Assembly: GCA_001768325.1 (NCBI GenBank)
Contig: MENQ01000027.1
Location: forward strand, 1-64,000
Reading direction: 5' to 3'
From: Bacteroidetes bacterium GWC2_46_850
Lineage (GTDB): Bacteria; Bacteroidota; Bacteroidia; Bacteroidales; Dysgonomonadaceae
DNA: 64,000 bases
The position numbers were made by a program, and so were the translations under genes. Below are positions 15,631 to 26,100 of the stretch, in pieces; within the stretch, counting starts at the first letter, position 1, and the number at the start of each line of letters is the position of its first letter. The notes under the pieces were generated by a model that did no database searches, was not told the origin of the DNA, and worked only from the letters and a program-made list of their open reading frames with translations.

Positions 15631-17964
15631 ATGAAGATAATCAACACCCTGCAACTTACGGCAGCACTGGCTGTCTCATTTGCTTCCTGTGGTACGGGTG
15701 GTAGCGGAACAGTCGAAGCAAACTACCATGTGGTTCCCCTGCCCCACCAGATTGAGACTGCGGAAGGAACAGCCTTCGTACTCTCGGGATCAACGCAAAT
15801 TGTTTTTCCGGAAGGAAACGAAAAGATGCAGCGCAATGCTGAATTCCTGGCAGATTACCTGGAACTGTCGGCAGGAATAAAACCTACCGTGACCACTACG
15901 GCGCCGGAACAGAATGCCATTATCCTGACAACCGGGCTTCAAAACGATAATCCGGAAGCATACCGAACCAACATCAACGAGAGGGAGATTCGCATTGAGG
16001 GAGCCTCCGAAGCAGGTGTTTTCTATGGTATGCAGATGCTGCGCAAATCAGTGCCCGTGGGAAACTACGCGCAGGTATCCTTCTCTCCTGCTACCGTCGA
16101 TGATGCACCCCGTTTCGGTTACCGTGGATCGATGCTGGATGTGGCACGCCATTTTCAGCCGGTGGAATTTGTGAAGAAGTACATCGACCTGCTGGCACTG
16201 CACCAGATCAATCGCTTTCACTGGCACCTGACCGACGACCAGGGATGGCGCATCGAATCGGACTCCTACCCCAAACTCACCGAATTGGGGTCGACGCGCA
16301 AGGGAACGGTGATCGGCCGCAACACGGGTGAGTATGACGACATCCCGCATGGCGGCTTCTACACGAAAGAAGAATTGAAAGAGGTGGTTCAATATGCCGA
16401 AGAGCGCTACATCACCATCATCCCCGAAGTGGACCTGCCCGGTCATATGCTGGCGGCGCTGACGGCTTATCCTGAGTTGGGTTGTACCGGTGGCCCCTAC
16501 GAGGTATCCCGTGAATGGGGGGTGTTCGACGATGTGCTCTGCCCAGGCAAGGAGGAGACCTTTACCTTCCTAGAGGCAGTGCTGACCGAGGTGATGGAGA
16601 TATTTCCTTCAAAATACATCCACATTGGTGGAGACGAAGCACCCAAGACACGCTGGGAGGAATGTCCCGATTGTCAGGCCCGCATCAAGGAACAGGGACT
16701 GAAAGACCGAGACGGACATACCGCAGAGCATTATCTGCAAAGTTATGTGACCGCCCGCATGGAAAAGTTCCTGAACGACCATGGCCGCAGCATCATTGGG
16801 TGGGATGAGATTCTGGAAGGTGAGCTGGCACCCAACGCCACGGTAATGTCGTGGCGCGGCATGGGCGGCGGCATACAGGCTGCACAGTTGGGCCACGACG
16901 TAATCATGACGCCCACCAACTACAGCTACTTCGACTATTATCAGACACAGCATACCGCCGATGAGCCGTTGGCAATTGGTGGATTTGTTCCCCTGGAACA
17001 GGTCTACAGCTTTGAGCCGGTACCGGAGGTGCTTACAGCGGAGCAGCGGACCCACATTCTGGGGCCACAAGCCAACCTCTGGACAGAGTATATCAAAGAA
17101 CCGGAACATGTGGAATATATGCTTCTGCCGAGACTGGCAGCCATGAGCGAAGTACAGTGGATGCAGCCGGAGAAGAAAAATTATGAATCGTTCCTGAAGC
17201 GATTGCCACAGCTGCTGGCACTCTACGACAAGCTAAGCTACAACTATGCTACCCATGTGTTCGACGTGAAGGCGGAGCTGAAAGTCAATTTCGACAGCAA
17301 CGCACTGGATGTGACCTTCACCACCATCGACGATGCGCCGGTATACTATACACTCGATGGCAGCGAGCCGGACGAATCATCGTTGCGCTACGAAAACAAG
17401 CTTTCGGTAAAAGATAACAGTGAGTTAAAGGCTGTGGCCATTCGCGACGGAAAGAAGAGCAAGGTCTTCAGCGAGAAGATCGAGATCAGCAAATCAACCT
17501 TCATGCCTACCGAGCTACTCACCACACCGGCAGCAAACTACGCCTATGGCGGCGCCCCCCTGTTGGTGGACGGCCTCAACGGAACCGACACCAATTATAA
17601 AACGGGCCGTTGGATAGGCTTTCAGGCCAATGACCTCGTGGCAGTGATCGATCTGCTGCAGCCCACAGAAATAAGCCGCGCAGAAATACGCAATGCGGTG
17701 GTGACGGGCGACTGGATCTTTGATGCTTCGCAGATCATCATTGAATCGTCGGCCGACAACAAGACCTTCACGCCGATCATCGATCAGACAGTGACCGATG
17801 ATCACAAGGATCACTGGGCCGAGATATCCACCCACAAACTCACCTTTGAGCCGATTGAGGCACGTTACTTCAGGGTGACCGTAAAACCCTCCCTGATGCC
17901 GGAATGGCATGCAGGGAAAGGAAATCGTGCCTTTATCTTTGTCGACGAGGTCAGACTGGATTAA
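15631..17964 (+). CDS. GH20 beta-N-acetylhexosaminidase lipoprotein
   Basis: A 777-residue enzyme with a lipoprotein signal (VSFASC, Cys20). The order is GH20b N-terminal alpha/beta domain (about 30-150), catalytic TIM barrel (about 155-510) with GSMLDVARHF, NRFHWHLTDDQGWRIE, PEVDLPGHMLAAL and the HIGGDE motif (331-336; Asp335-Glu336 is the substrate-assisted pair), a chitobiase-type C-terminal segment (VYYTLDGSEPDESS) and a discoidin-like F5/8 C domain to the end. It removes terminal beta-GlcNAc or GalNAc from glycans at the cell surface or in the periplasm. It follows cutC by 24 bases and overlaps the convergent MFS gene by 4 bases. Confidence 0.95.
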   Translation: MKIINTLQLTAALAVSFASCGTGGSGTVEANYHVVPLPHQIETAEGTAFVLSGSTQIVFPEGNEKMQRNAEFLADYLELSAGIKPTVTTTAPEQNAIILTTGLQNDNPEAYRTNINEREIRIEGASEAGVFYGMQMLRKSVPVGNYAQVSFSPATVDDAPRFGYRGSMLDVARHFQPVEFVKKYIDLLALHQINRFHWHLTDDQGWRIESDSYPKLTELGSTRKGTVIGRNTGEYDDIPHGGFYTKEELKEVVQYAEERYITIIPEVDLPGHMLAALTAYPELGCTGGPYEVSREWGVFDDVLCPGKEETFTFLEAVLTEVMEIFPSKYIHIGGDEAPKTRWEECPDCQARIKEQGLKDRDGHTAEHYLQSYVTARMEKFLNDHGRSIIGWDEILEGELAPNATVMSWRGMGGGIQAAQLGHDVIMTPTNYSYFDYYQTQHTADEPLAIGGFVPLEQVYSFEPVPEVLTAEQRTHILGPQANLWTEYIKEPEHVEYMLLPRLAAMSEVQWMQPEKKNYESFLKRLPQLLALYDKLSYNYATHVFDVKAELKVNFDSNALDVTFTTIDDAPVYYTLDGSEPDESSLRYENKLSVKDNSELKAVAIRDGKKSKVFSEKIEISKSTFMPTELLTTPAANYAYGGAPLLVDGLNGTDTNYKTGRWIGFQANDLVAVIDLLQPTEISRAEIRNAVVTGDWIFDASQIIIESSADNKTFTPIIDQTVTDDHKDHWAEISTHKLTFEPIEARYFRVTVKPSLMPEWHAGKGNRAFIFVDEVRLD

Positions 17965-19133
17965 GCATATGCGGGTTTTCTCACGGAAAATGCACAAAAA
18001 ACCAGGTACAGCACACAAAGAAGCACTACAAGAATACCTCCGAGCACACCAATGGAAGAAGTAGCCATCCCCATCAGGGGGGTGACGATGCCACCACCTG
18101 CCACAGCAGTGATCATCAGGCCCGATATTTCATTCGATTTCCGGGGGTTGACTTGTAGTGCAAGCGAATAAATAATGGGGAATATGGAAGAAGCAAAGAA
18201 GCCAATGGCGCCGACAGCGATCATGCTGAGGTTTTCTCCCGGCAAGAATGCAAACACCAGCAAGGCAACCACACAGGCCATCATGTTGAATTTAAAATAT
18301 TTAATTTCATCCATCCGCGACAACAAAAAAGCACCCAGAAATGCGCCGATCGTGCGACTGAGGAAATAGATCTGAGGAGCAAATTTTGCCTGATCCAGGC
18401 TCCAGCCGTATCTGAAAACCATCACTTTTGAACTGATGAAGTTTGTACCTACATCCACGCCCACAATAAAGAATATACCCAGAAACAGCAAAAGGATATT
18501 TTTATCCTTCAGCAAAAAGAAGGTATCCCTATAGGATATTGCTTTTTTTGTTATTTGCATATCTTCCTTGGGGATGGGAGTCGCTATAAGCCACAACGCC
18601 GATAACAAGGTTATCGCTCCCAGAATGGGAAAACAGTAATACCATTGGTCATCTCCAAAGCGAGCCACAGCCAGCAAGACAATCTCCGGCCCGATCAACG
18701 AAGAGAGCGCCTTGATGACCTGCCCTGCCGTGAGGCTGCTTGTCAGCCATTTTTTATTGGTCAGCACGTTATTCAGCAACGGGTTCAATGAGACCTGTAG
18801 AATGGCGTTTCCAATTCCCAGAAAGGCGAAAGCCAGAAAGCTCGTCACGCTGTTATAGACCACCAGCGGCAGCATCATCCCAACGATGGTTATCACCATA
18901 CTGATTACGACGGTTTTTTTACGTCCCCATTTATTCATTTGATTTCCGACCGGAATACCCAGGAAAAGAAACCAGATAAATACCATGAAAGGGACAAAAC
19001 CGGTAACGGTGTGTGACCAGTTAAATGTTCTTTGTACGTAATCGGATGTTATTCCGACAATGTCCACAAAACCCATCACAAAAAAGCCGGAAAGGATGGG
19101 AAGCAGACTGAAAATAAGTCTCTTTTGTTTCAT
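17961..19133 (-). CDS. MFS sugar permease, last gene of the mannoside locus
   Basis: From ATG 19133 (the open frame continues 17 residues upstream) the 390-residue protein has about 12 membrane helices. The N-terminal half carries GFFVMGFVDIVGITSDYVQ and the MFS loop-2 motif as GNQMNKWGRKKTVV. Its general look is FucP/sugar:H+ symporter-like, and in Bacteroidetes such permeases take up monosaccharides freed by periplasmic glycosidases. As the last gene behind two GH92 enzymes and a GH38, import of mannose is the likely job; this is inferred from context only. The 3' end overlaps the GH20 gene by 4 bases (TTAA). Confidence 0.82.
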   Translation of the reverse strand: MKQKRLIFSLLPILSGFFVMGFVDIVGITSDYVQRTFNWSHTVTGFVPFMVFIWFLFLGIPVGNQMNKWGRKKTVVISMVITIVGMMLPLVVYNSVTSFLAFAFLGIGNAILQVSLNPLLNNVLTNKKWLTSSLTAGQVIKALSSLIGPEIVLLAVARFGDDQWYYCFPILGAITLLSALWLIATPIPKEDMQITKKAISYRDTFFLLKDKNILLLFLGIFFIVGVDVGTNFISSKVMVFRYGWSLDQAKFAPQIYFLSRTIGAFLGAFLLSRMDEIKYFKFNMMACVVALLVFAFLPGENLSMIAVGAIGFFASSIFPIIYSLALQVNPRKSNEISGLMITAVAGGGIVTPLMGMATSSIGVLGGILVVLLCVLYLVFCAFSVRKPAYA

Positions 19134-19210
19134 GTCATTCTTTAGTATATAAATTCCCTCATTTTTTTGATTCAGCACCATCAAAGCATATCAATGGGTG
19201 AGATCCTTCA

Positions 19211-20806
19211 TTATTCCGAAATGTTGATATCTTTACGCAGCTTTGTCAGACGGTGATGCAGTGCTTTTCGCTGCTTTTTAAAATGGTTGTTGTCGTAAAT
19301 ATTGTGGATCTCCTCCGGGTCGTTTTTCAGATCATACATTTCCCATAAGTCGATTGCCGGATCGCCTCCATAGCCTTCACCATACCAATGAATTAACTTA
19401 TACCGATCGGTACGGATACCATCATGCTTCCGCACATTTCCCACAGCCGGATAATCATAAAAATGATAATAGAGCTCTTTCCGCCAGGGATGTTTTCTTT
19501 CATGTTTGAGAAGCGGCACAAGCGACATGCCGACATATTCTCCCGGAATATCCACTTGGGCGACATCCAGGAATGTAGGTGCCAGATCAATGTTTTGCAC
19601 CAGTTTATCGCAGGTGGAATTTTCTTTGACCCAGGGTGGATAAGAAATGATCAGGGGAGTACGAAATGATGCTTCATACATAAACCTTTTGTCATACAGA
19701 CCATGTTCTCCCAGTAAAAAACCCTGATCGGACGTATAAACAATGAATGTGTTGTCGAGGATCCCTTTCTTTTCCAGATAATCCAACAGACGTCCTACCT
19801 GTTCATCCACGCTTCGGATTGTTCTGCAGTAATCTTTTATATAACGTTGGTATTTCCACTTCACCAGGTCTCTCCCAACAGGTCGATTCTTGAGAAACTG
19901 TGCATTCTGTTTTTTGTAAGCCTCATCCCAGATTGCTCTTTGTTGCTTGTTTAATTGTCCGATGGCGCCTGGCCAGCTCTCCTGAATATAGGGCAACGTA
20001 GGTTCCCCCGCCAGCTCTTCTACCTTGAAATCAAAAGCATAGCCCAGATGCCTGGCGATGGTCAGCTCCTGCGTCTGCATCTGAGTGCCCCGTGTGGCAT
20101 AATCATCGAACAATGTAGCCGGTTCCGGAAAATCGATGTCGTTAAACAGATCCAAATTAGCCAGATCGGGCATCCAGTTGCGATGAGGAGCCTTGTGATT
20201 GAGCAGCATAAAAAAGGGTTCCCGCTCATCAGTCACCTGATCCAGCCATGCAAGGGCATGATCGGTAATCAATGTGGTTACATAACCCTCCTCTGGGAGA
20301 TATTTCCCCTGTGTATCGGGACGCCGGAATTTGGGATTGTAATATTCTCCCTGATCAAAGAGAATATCATAATAATCGAATCCCTTCGGTTCGGCATTCA
20401 GATGCCATTTCCCGAAAACAGATGTAGTGTATCCGTTATGCTGCAGAAGTTCCGGGAACCACGTTTTCTGATCATCCAGACAACATCCCAACCGGGTCTG
20501 ACCGTGCTGGTGACTGTATAACCCAGTGAGAAGTGTGGCCCTGCTGGGCGAGGAAATGGAATTTTCCACAAAAGATTCCCTGAAAACCATCCCCCGTTTT
20601 GCCAGGCGGTCGATATTGGGTGTGGGCGCCAATTTCGAGATCGGATGATCATATGCGCTGATTGCCTGGAAAGCGTGATCATCCACAAAGATACACACGA
20701 TATTGGGTGGTTCTGCGGCTGCCAGCCGGCCTTGAACAGACAGGGCCGACAATGCAAAAAGAGGAACGGAGAGGTTCCATTTGGTGGATGTTTGTTTTAT
20801 ACTCAT
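19211..20806 (-). CDS. Ser-type sulfatase (S1 family), exported
   Basis: A 531-residue arylsulfatase-fold enzyme with a signal peptide (WNLSVPLFALSALSVQGRLAAA) and start ATG 20806; a TTG at 20812 extends the frame by two residues. The metal site begins at VDDHAF (Asp42, Asp43). The activation motif is S85-S-P-S-R-A-T-L-L-T-G, so the residue to become formylglycine is serine, not cysteine. Such enzymes need an anSME-type radical SAM maturase, which is not in this window. Also seen are GKWHL and NHKAPHRNWMPD, typical substrate-loop and metal residues. Within this operon it would desulfate the mannoside or attached residues. It starts 2 bases after the stop of the GH92 gene. Confidence 0.93.
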   Translation of the reverse strand: MSIKQTSTKWNLSVPLFALSALSVQGRLAAAEPPNIVCIFVDDHAFQAISAYDHPISKLAPTPNIDRLAKRGMVFRESFVENSISSPSRATLLTGLYSHQHGQTRLGCCLDDQKTWFPELLQHNGYTTSVFGKWHLNAEPKGFDYYDILFDQGEYYNPKFRRPDTQGKYLPEEGYVTTLITDHALAWLDQVTDEREPFFMLLNHKAPHRNWMPDLANLDLFNDIDFPEPATLFDDYATRGTQMQTQELTIARHLGYAFDFKVEELAGEPTLPYIQESWPGAIGQLNKQQRAIWDEAYKKQNAQFLKNRPVGRDLVKWKYQRYIKDYCRTIRSVDEQVGRLLDYLEKKGILDNTFIVYTSDQGFLLGEHGLYDKRFMYEASFRTPLIISYPPWVKENSTCDKLVQNIDLAPTFLDVAQVDIPGEYVGMSLVPLLKHERKHPWRKELYYHFYDYPAVGNVRKHDGIRTDRYKLIHWYGEGYGGDPAIDLWEMYDLKNDPEEIHNIYDNNHFKKQRKALHHRLTKLRKDINISE

Positions 20807-20808
20807 TT

Positions 20809-23160
20809 TCAATTTTTTATTTGCAGATTGGGTTGACCGGAAAGCTCCAGTTTTAATTTTCCACCGTTGACCACGCTGTGGAAAGGAATCATGATGGAGT
20901 GCTGTTTTTTATTGTTCCAGGAAACCGACTGGATATAGAAATCATCATCTTTTTTTTTCCTTGTCTCGATTACGAACTTTTTACCCGGATAGTAGTCCCT
21001 GTTCAACTGAATGATTACCCGGTCAAATAAGGGTGAACCAATCTGGAAATGGGGATCGATCTCAGTCAATCCCTTCACATCGAACAGACCCAGCGAAGAC
21101 ATAACATACCATGCTCCCAGCTGTCCCTGATCTTCGTCCTGACCATATCCGTAGCCATGAATACCTTCCACTCCGTAAAACTCATGCAAGATGGCCTGCA
21201 CCCATTTCTGGGAGAGATAGGGCTTACCCGAAAAATTAAAAAGCCATGATATATGGAGATTGGGCTGATTACCATGATTATACACTGATGTTAAACCAGA
21301 AAAAGCGTCCACTTCCTTGCCTCCGCCAAAGATATTTCTCCGTGACATCAGGAATATGCTGTCGAGCCGGTTGTTGAATTTGTCTACACCCAGCAATTCC
21401 ACCAGTTCATCGATATGGTGTGGTACATAAAAAGTATACTGCACGGCGTTACCTTCCTGAAATCCCCGCCAGGGTTGTAAGGCATCAAAGTCACCAATAA
21501 ACTGGCCAGCTGAGTTTTTGGGTCTGATGCAAGCAGATTCTTTGTCAAATAGATTCTTCCAGTTTCCACCCAGCCGTTGCAACAACTGATAATCTTCCTT
21601 CTTGCCCAGATGACTGGCAAACTGAGACACGGCAAAACTGCTGAAGCTGTATTCCATGGTATGCGAAGCACCAAATCCGGAGCCTTCATCCGTTGTTTTC
21701 ATGCTGAGGCGCTCTTCATAAGGTGAATAACCACGTTCCACAAATTGTCGGACATCCATCTTGCCTGCCCCTTCAAGGCGGTTTCTCCATTCCGTTTCGT
21801 TTTTCAAGGCAGCCTCGTAGGCAAGATCCACATCAAAATCACGGATGCCGCAGTTGTATGCCGCTGCAATGGCAAGTGCGGTAAAGTTGGTACCTACTCC
21901 CGATACATACTTGCTACAGGCAATCCCGTCCCCCAGCCATCCGGCATCCTGATAGACCAGCAGCTGGCTCTTGATCCAATCGGAGTAATATTCCGGATAG
22001 ACCAGTGCCCAAAGTTGCGTCAGGTTCCAGAATCCGCCCCAGATGGCATCGGTGTTGTAGTGGTTATGAATTGGTTTTCCTTTCTCATCGCGTGCAATTT
22101 GTCCCACAGAACCGTCGTTGCGGGGATAACAGCCGTTTACATCACTGGCAAGTCCTCTTCCCAGCAGGGCGTGAAACAGTCCCGTGTAGAACTTAACTTT
22201 GTCCTGCTCCCTGCCCCCTTCTATGGCGATCCGGCTTAAATACCCGTCCCATGTATCAGTAGCTCTGTTTTTTGCTTCTGCAAAACGCATCGATTTGGCT
22301 TCCGTTTCCAAGTTCAGGCGGGCATTGGCGACAGAAGTATAGGAAAGTCCGACTTTAATTTCGATTGCCTCACCCTCTTCGGTCGTGAAGGTCATATAAA
22401 GACCTGCACCCTTTCCTTGTACACTGTGGGCGCCCGGGTGAATATCATCATGGATGAATGTACCCACCTCTGCCGGTTTTTTATTCAGTACGGCAGAAAA
22501 ATACATGCGGATGTCAGCGCCTTTCTGGTAAATATTCACATACACGGGAGATGTAATCACATATCCCTCCACTCTCCCCTCGGGGGTGTAATGAACACAG
22601 GCATCTTTTACCTCGCCGCTCTCTCCCTGTTTATTTCCGATATCAAAAATCAGATTCGACTGGTCGGATGCCGGATAAACGTAGCGGTGAAATCCCACCC
22701 GCTTTGTGGCTGTCAGCTCAGCCTTCACGCCGTAGTCTTTTAAGAAGACCGAATAATAACCCGCTGTGGCATGCTCATCTTTTTTGTCGAAGCGGGAACG
22801 ATATCCACCTTCGGGATTATCCAGCTTACCCGGGATGGTTTGTAGCGGTCCGACAGTAGGAGCCATGACAACACCTCCGATTTGAAATTCGTGAAAGTTG
22901 GCAAATCCTTCAATGGAGGTGTGCCTGAAATCATACCCCACAGCCTGCCATCCGCCCGGGTTGCCCAGATGTGCATCTGTAGAGGGAGCCAGCTTGGCCA
23001 TGCCAAAAGGGAGTGCGGCAGGGGTATAAAAAAACCAACGGGAGTGGGCCGTGCCGATGTTTGGATCAACATAATCGATGAACGACTCCCTGTCCCCTGC
23101 CAGGACATAAGAGACCGCAAGGAACAATCCGACTATAAATATAAGTAATTTCGTTTGCAT
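20809..23160 (-). CDS. GH92 alpha-mannosidase (downstream copy)
   Basis: The 783-residue protein has a signal peptide (LLIFIVGLFLAVSYVLA) and the GH92 opening YVDPNIGTAHSRWFFYTPAALPFGMAKLAPS. The calcium and catalytic region near residue 675 reads GYGYGQDEDQGQLGAWYVMSSLGLF; the Asp pair in DED corresponds to the general-base region of characterised GH92 enzymes, and FGASHTMEYSFSSFAVSQFA is another family block. GH92 enzymes are calcium-dependent inverting exo-alpha-mannosidases acting mainly on alpha-1,2/1,3/1,4 or 1,6 links; the linkage here is not evident. It begins 9 bases after GH38 and ends just before the sulfatase, so the three are one transcript. Confidence 0.94.
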   Translation of the reverse strand: MQTKLLIFIVGLFLAVSYVLAGDRESFIDYVDPNIGTAHSRWFFYTPAALPFGMAKLAPSTDAHLGNPGGWQAVGYDFRHTSIEGFANFHEFQIGGVVMAPTVGPLQTIPGKLDNPEGGYRSRFDKKDEHATAGYYSVFLKDYGVKAELTATKRVGFHRYVYPASDQSNLIFDIGNKQGESGEVKDACVHYTPEGRVEGYVITSPVYVNIYQKGADIRMYFSAVLNKKPAEVGTFIHDDIHPGAHSVQGKGAGLYMTFTTEEGEAIEIKVGLSYTSVANARLNLETEAKSMRFAEAKNRATDTWDGYLSRIAIEGGREQDKVKFYTGLFHALLGRGLASDVNGCYPRNDGSVGQIARDEKGKPIHNHYNTDAIWGGFWNLTQLWALVYPEYYSDWIKSQLLVYQDAGWLGDGIACSKYVSGVGTNFTALAIAAAYNCGIRDFDVDLAYEAALKNETEWRNRLEGAGKMDVRQFVERGYSPYEERLSMKTTDEGSGFGASHTMEYSFSSFAVSQFASHLGKKEDYQLLQRLGGNWKNLFDKESACIRPKNSAGQFIGDFDALQPWRGFQEGNAVQYTFYVPHHIDELVELLGVDKFNNRLDSIFLMSRRNIFGGGKEVDAFSGLTSVYNHGNQPNLHISWLFNFSGKPYLSQKWVQAILHEFYGVEGIHGYGYGQDEDQGQLGAWYVMSSLGLFDVKGLTEIDPHFQIGSPLFDRVIIQLNRDYYPGKKFVIETRKKKDDDFYIQSVSWNNKKQHSIMIPFHSVVNGGKLKLELSGQPNLQIKN

Positions 23161-23169
23161 TTGGTTATT

Positions 23170-26100
23170 TTATTTTTCGTGTGTGTGTATGGGATTGTTG
23201 AATTCCAGTTTCAATGTAATCACTTCAAAAGGTTTCATCCACAACGATTCCCCGGAAATCTTTTTTTTGGGTACCTCTCTGTTATCACATTCAAATAGAT
23301 TCACAGGTGGCCTGCCATACCATAAAAAGCGGGTATGGGCTGTTTGTCGGGAAGTATTCACCAGCCTCACCAGCAGACTGTGTCCGTCTGTGCCGGGCCG
23401 GATGGTAGACAGCGCAATCTCATGTTTCCCGGAGAGTGAGAAGAGACTCTCAACCGGCTGTGATTGAGAGGAGACGGTAGCCACCAGGGGTTGTGATATC
23501 TCCATGCCCCTTCTGCGAAAATCTCCTCTGTCCGGATGGAAGGGAATGATGGAATAACGCAGGCTGCACTCGCCGCTTTGCGAAGCTTTATAGTTTGTAC
23601 GCCAGGAGTTATTCATTACCCAGGAATAAAGGACAGGCGATTGTTCTGCACTATTGCTCCAGGCCAGAAACTCTTTTGTATCACTGAGCCATTGTTCACC
23701 GGTCATTTCTCCTGTTTCAATCACAGGCGTATCCAAGGTTGTCAGAAACAGGCCATGTTTCATTCCCTCCACTGCTACGCCATTGTTGACAGTATAAAAA
23801 TTTTTGTTGCTGCCTGCCAGTTGGTCTCTTTCCGGTGTAACCTCTTCAAAGGGGATATCTAATTTTAACTGGGGGTTTTCGATGTTAAAATGGAATTTAA
23901 AACGGACGTTCTCATAGTCATACACATTCTTTTTATCGATGACATTGAGCAAGTCTATCCGCTTCACGTCACGATACACCGTTATGTCGCGGGTCAGTGA
24001 GTGGCTCCCCGGAGCATCGGAAATAATCCGTAACGTAGCATATACCGGACCCTGATGAATCAACGAGATGTGGTGTACCGTATCAACACGCTCTACATTG
24101 CTCCCGTTTCTGCCTGAATAGATATATTCATTCAGACCGTCTCCTCCAACGTACTCCCAATCTTCACCGTTGACACCCAGATGTGAGATGGCGCCACTTG
24201 TCTTGTCGATTGCGATGGAAAAGAAATCACCATACAACGTATCATTTCTGTATTCCCACATCGGTTGCAGGAGCGGCTCCTCTTTCCTTTCATCAATCCT
24301 GTATACTTTTGAACCCAGGGGAGGCACATTGTAAGCAACGAAGCACCATGCGTCTTTCTCTGATTTCTGTAAATAACTGATTTTACCCGATTCATCGATC
24401 AATACTTTTGTCGACAGATCATCGGTCGATTCAAACTGAGCTACTTCGGTACGTTCCCATAACTGGGTATTAAATACGTGCACGCAATTGGCAGCAAAGC
24501 CCTTGCCATTCATCCCGTTCAGGGCAGCCAACTGAAGCTCCCGGGATATGGAGTCGGCCTGCTGGGCAAATGATCTTTTTTGTGCCCATAGGAGTTTTGT
24601 GAATTCCGACTCCGGTTGAGGACCGCTACCCGCAGCACCCCATGTGTGTTCTGAAAACAACACCGCATTTCTCCATCCTTCGTAAAACTGAGCATGCGGA
24701 TAATGATCCGGATCGATTAACGACCATAGAATTTCCGATTGGTTCAACCTGTCGGAACTACGTCGGTTCATCGCCAACTCTTTCGCTGTTGATGCGGCGC
24801 CATCTTCCCAAAAGGGAGTCATATCTCCCTTGAGCGTGGGAAGCCACGCACCGTATATTTCTTCGAATGTGGAAAATAACGATTGGGTGGTACCGATCAC
24901 AAACCGGGGGTATGCATATGTTTCATTCCACGAACGGATAATTTCAGACATATCTTCATCGGGTGGTCCGTTATCTCCATAGATGGTGTATCGGAAGCTG
25001 GTAATATCATACGGATATCCCTTTTCCTCCAATTCTCCCAGATACTGCCACACAGGTTCTTTGCCCGAGGAGGAAAGCTTGTCGGCAAGCCAGCTGTGGA
25101 AAAATGAGTATCCCTTGCCAGCCGACCAGAAGAGAATCTTCTCGTTTCCCGAGCCCGATTCCCAATAAAACGGAAAATCACCCCACTCGCGGTGTACGTT
25201 CCCTACCCTGCTGCCACCTACCGGAGGATAGAAAGGCACGTAATTCGGCGCCATGGATACATACTTAATTCCATTTTGGGCAAAAGAAGTGACCATGCCC
25301 CAGGACAGGCCGGCAATATCGGACATCATTGCCGATTTGATCTCAATTCCATGTTCTTTTGACAGCTGATGTGCATCATCAAAAATATGCATCATTTCTT
25401 CCTGTTTGCTCAAACCGGTGAGGATGCTTCCCAATGCTGCGTCAACACCAATCTCCCCTCTTTTGATGGCTGATATAAATTTTTGTCCCTTGGGGGTGTT
25501 CCCAAATCTCTTCATATATTCGGCAACTGGCCACATCGCCTCGCAGTTCCAGCGAAACTGAGACCCTGCCGGATAATTGCGGGTTGCTTCAGCAAGCGCA
25601 ACGGCTCTTTCCAGATTGCGCCATTGCAGGTTCAATACCTCTTTGTGATCATGTGTATATCCAATATCGAGATGTGAGTGCGGCAAGAAGTAAACCGTCC
25701 ATTTTCGTGCCGCAGGAATGGTCAGGTTCTTCTTTATGCCGCCCTGGGGAGAGATAAGCTCCAGGGAAAAGAGTTGATCGCTTTCCATCAAACCGGCCGG
25801 AAAGGTGGAAGTATGATCGGTTACACCACTCAGTGAAGGAGGGATCTCTTCTTCAAGGGTGTGTCCGTTGTAGGTGAGCCTGATTTTTCCGCCCGCATAC
25901 AGAGGCCGGGTAAATTCGATCCGGTACTCCCTTTTTGGTCCCTTATCCGATCTTCGGTAAGCCTGCGAAGGTTTGAATACAAAATCGTTTATTTCGGGGA
26001 GCTTCGCAAGAAGATGGGTCTCCAACCGGTAAAAACGCACCTCGCTTAATCCGTAGTAGTGGATGTTTTGTTTTCGTTCAATGGCTTCTTCCGATGCTTT

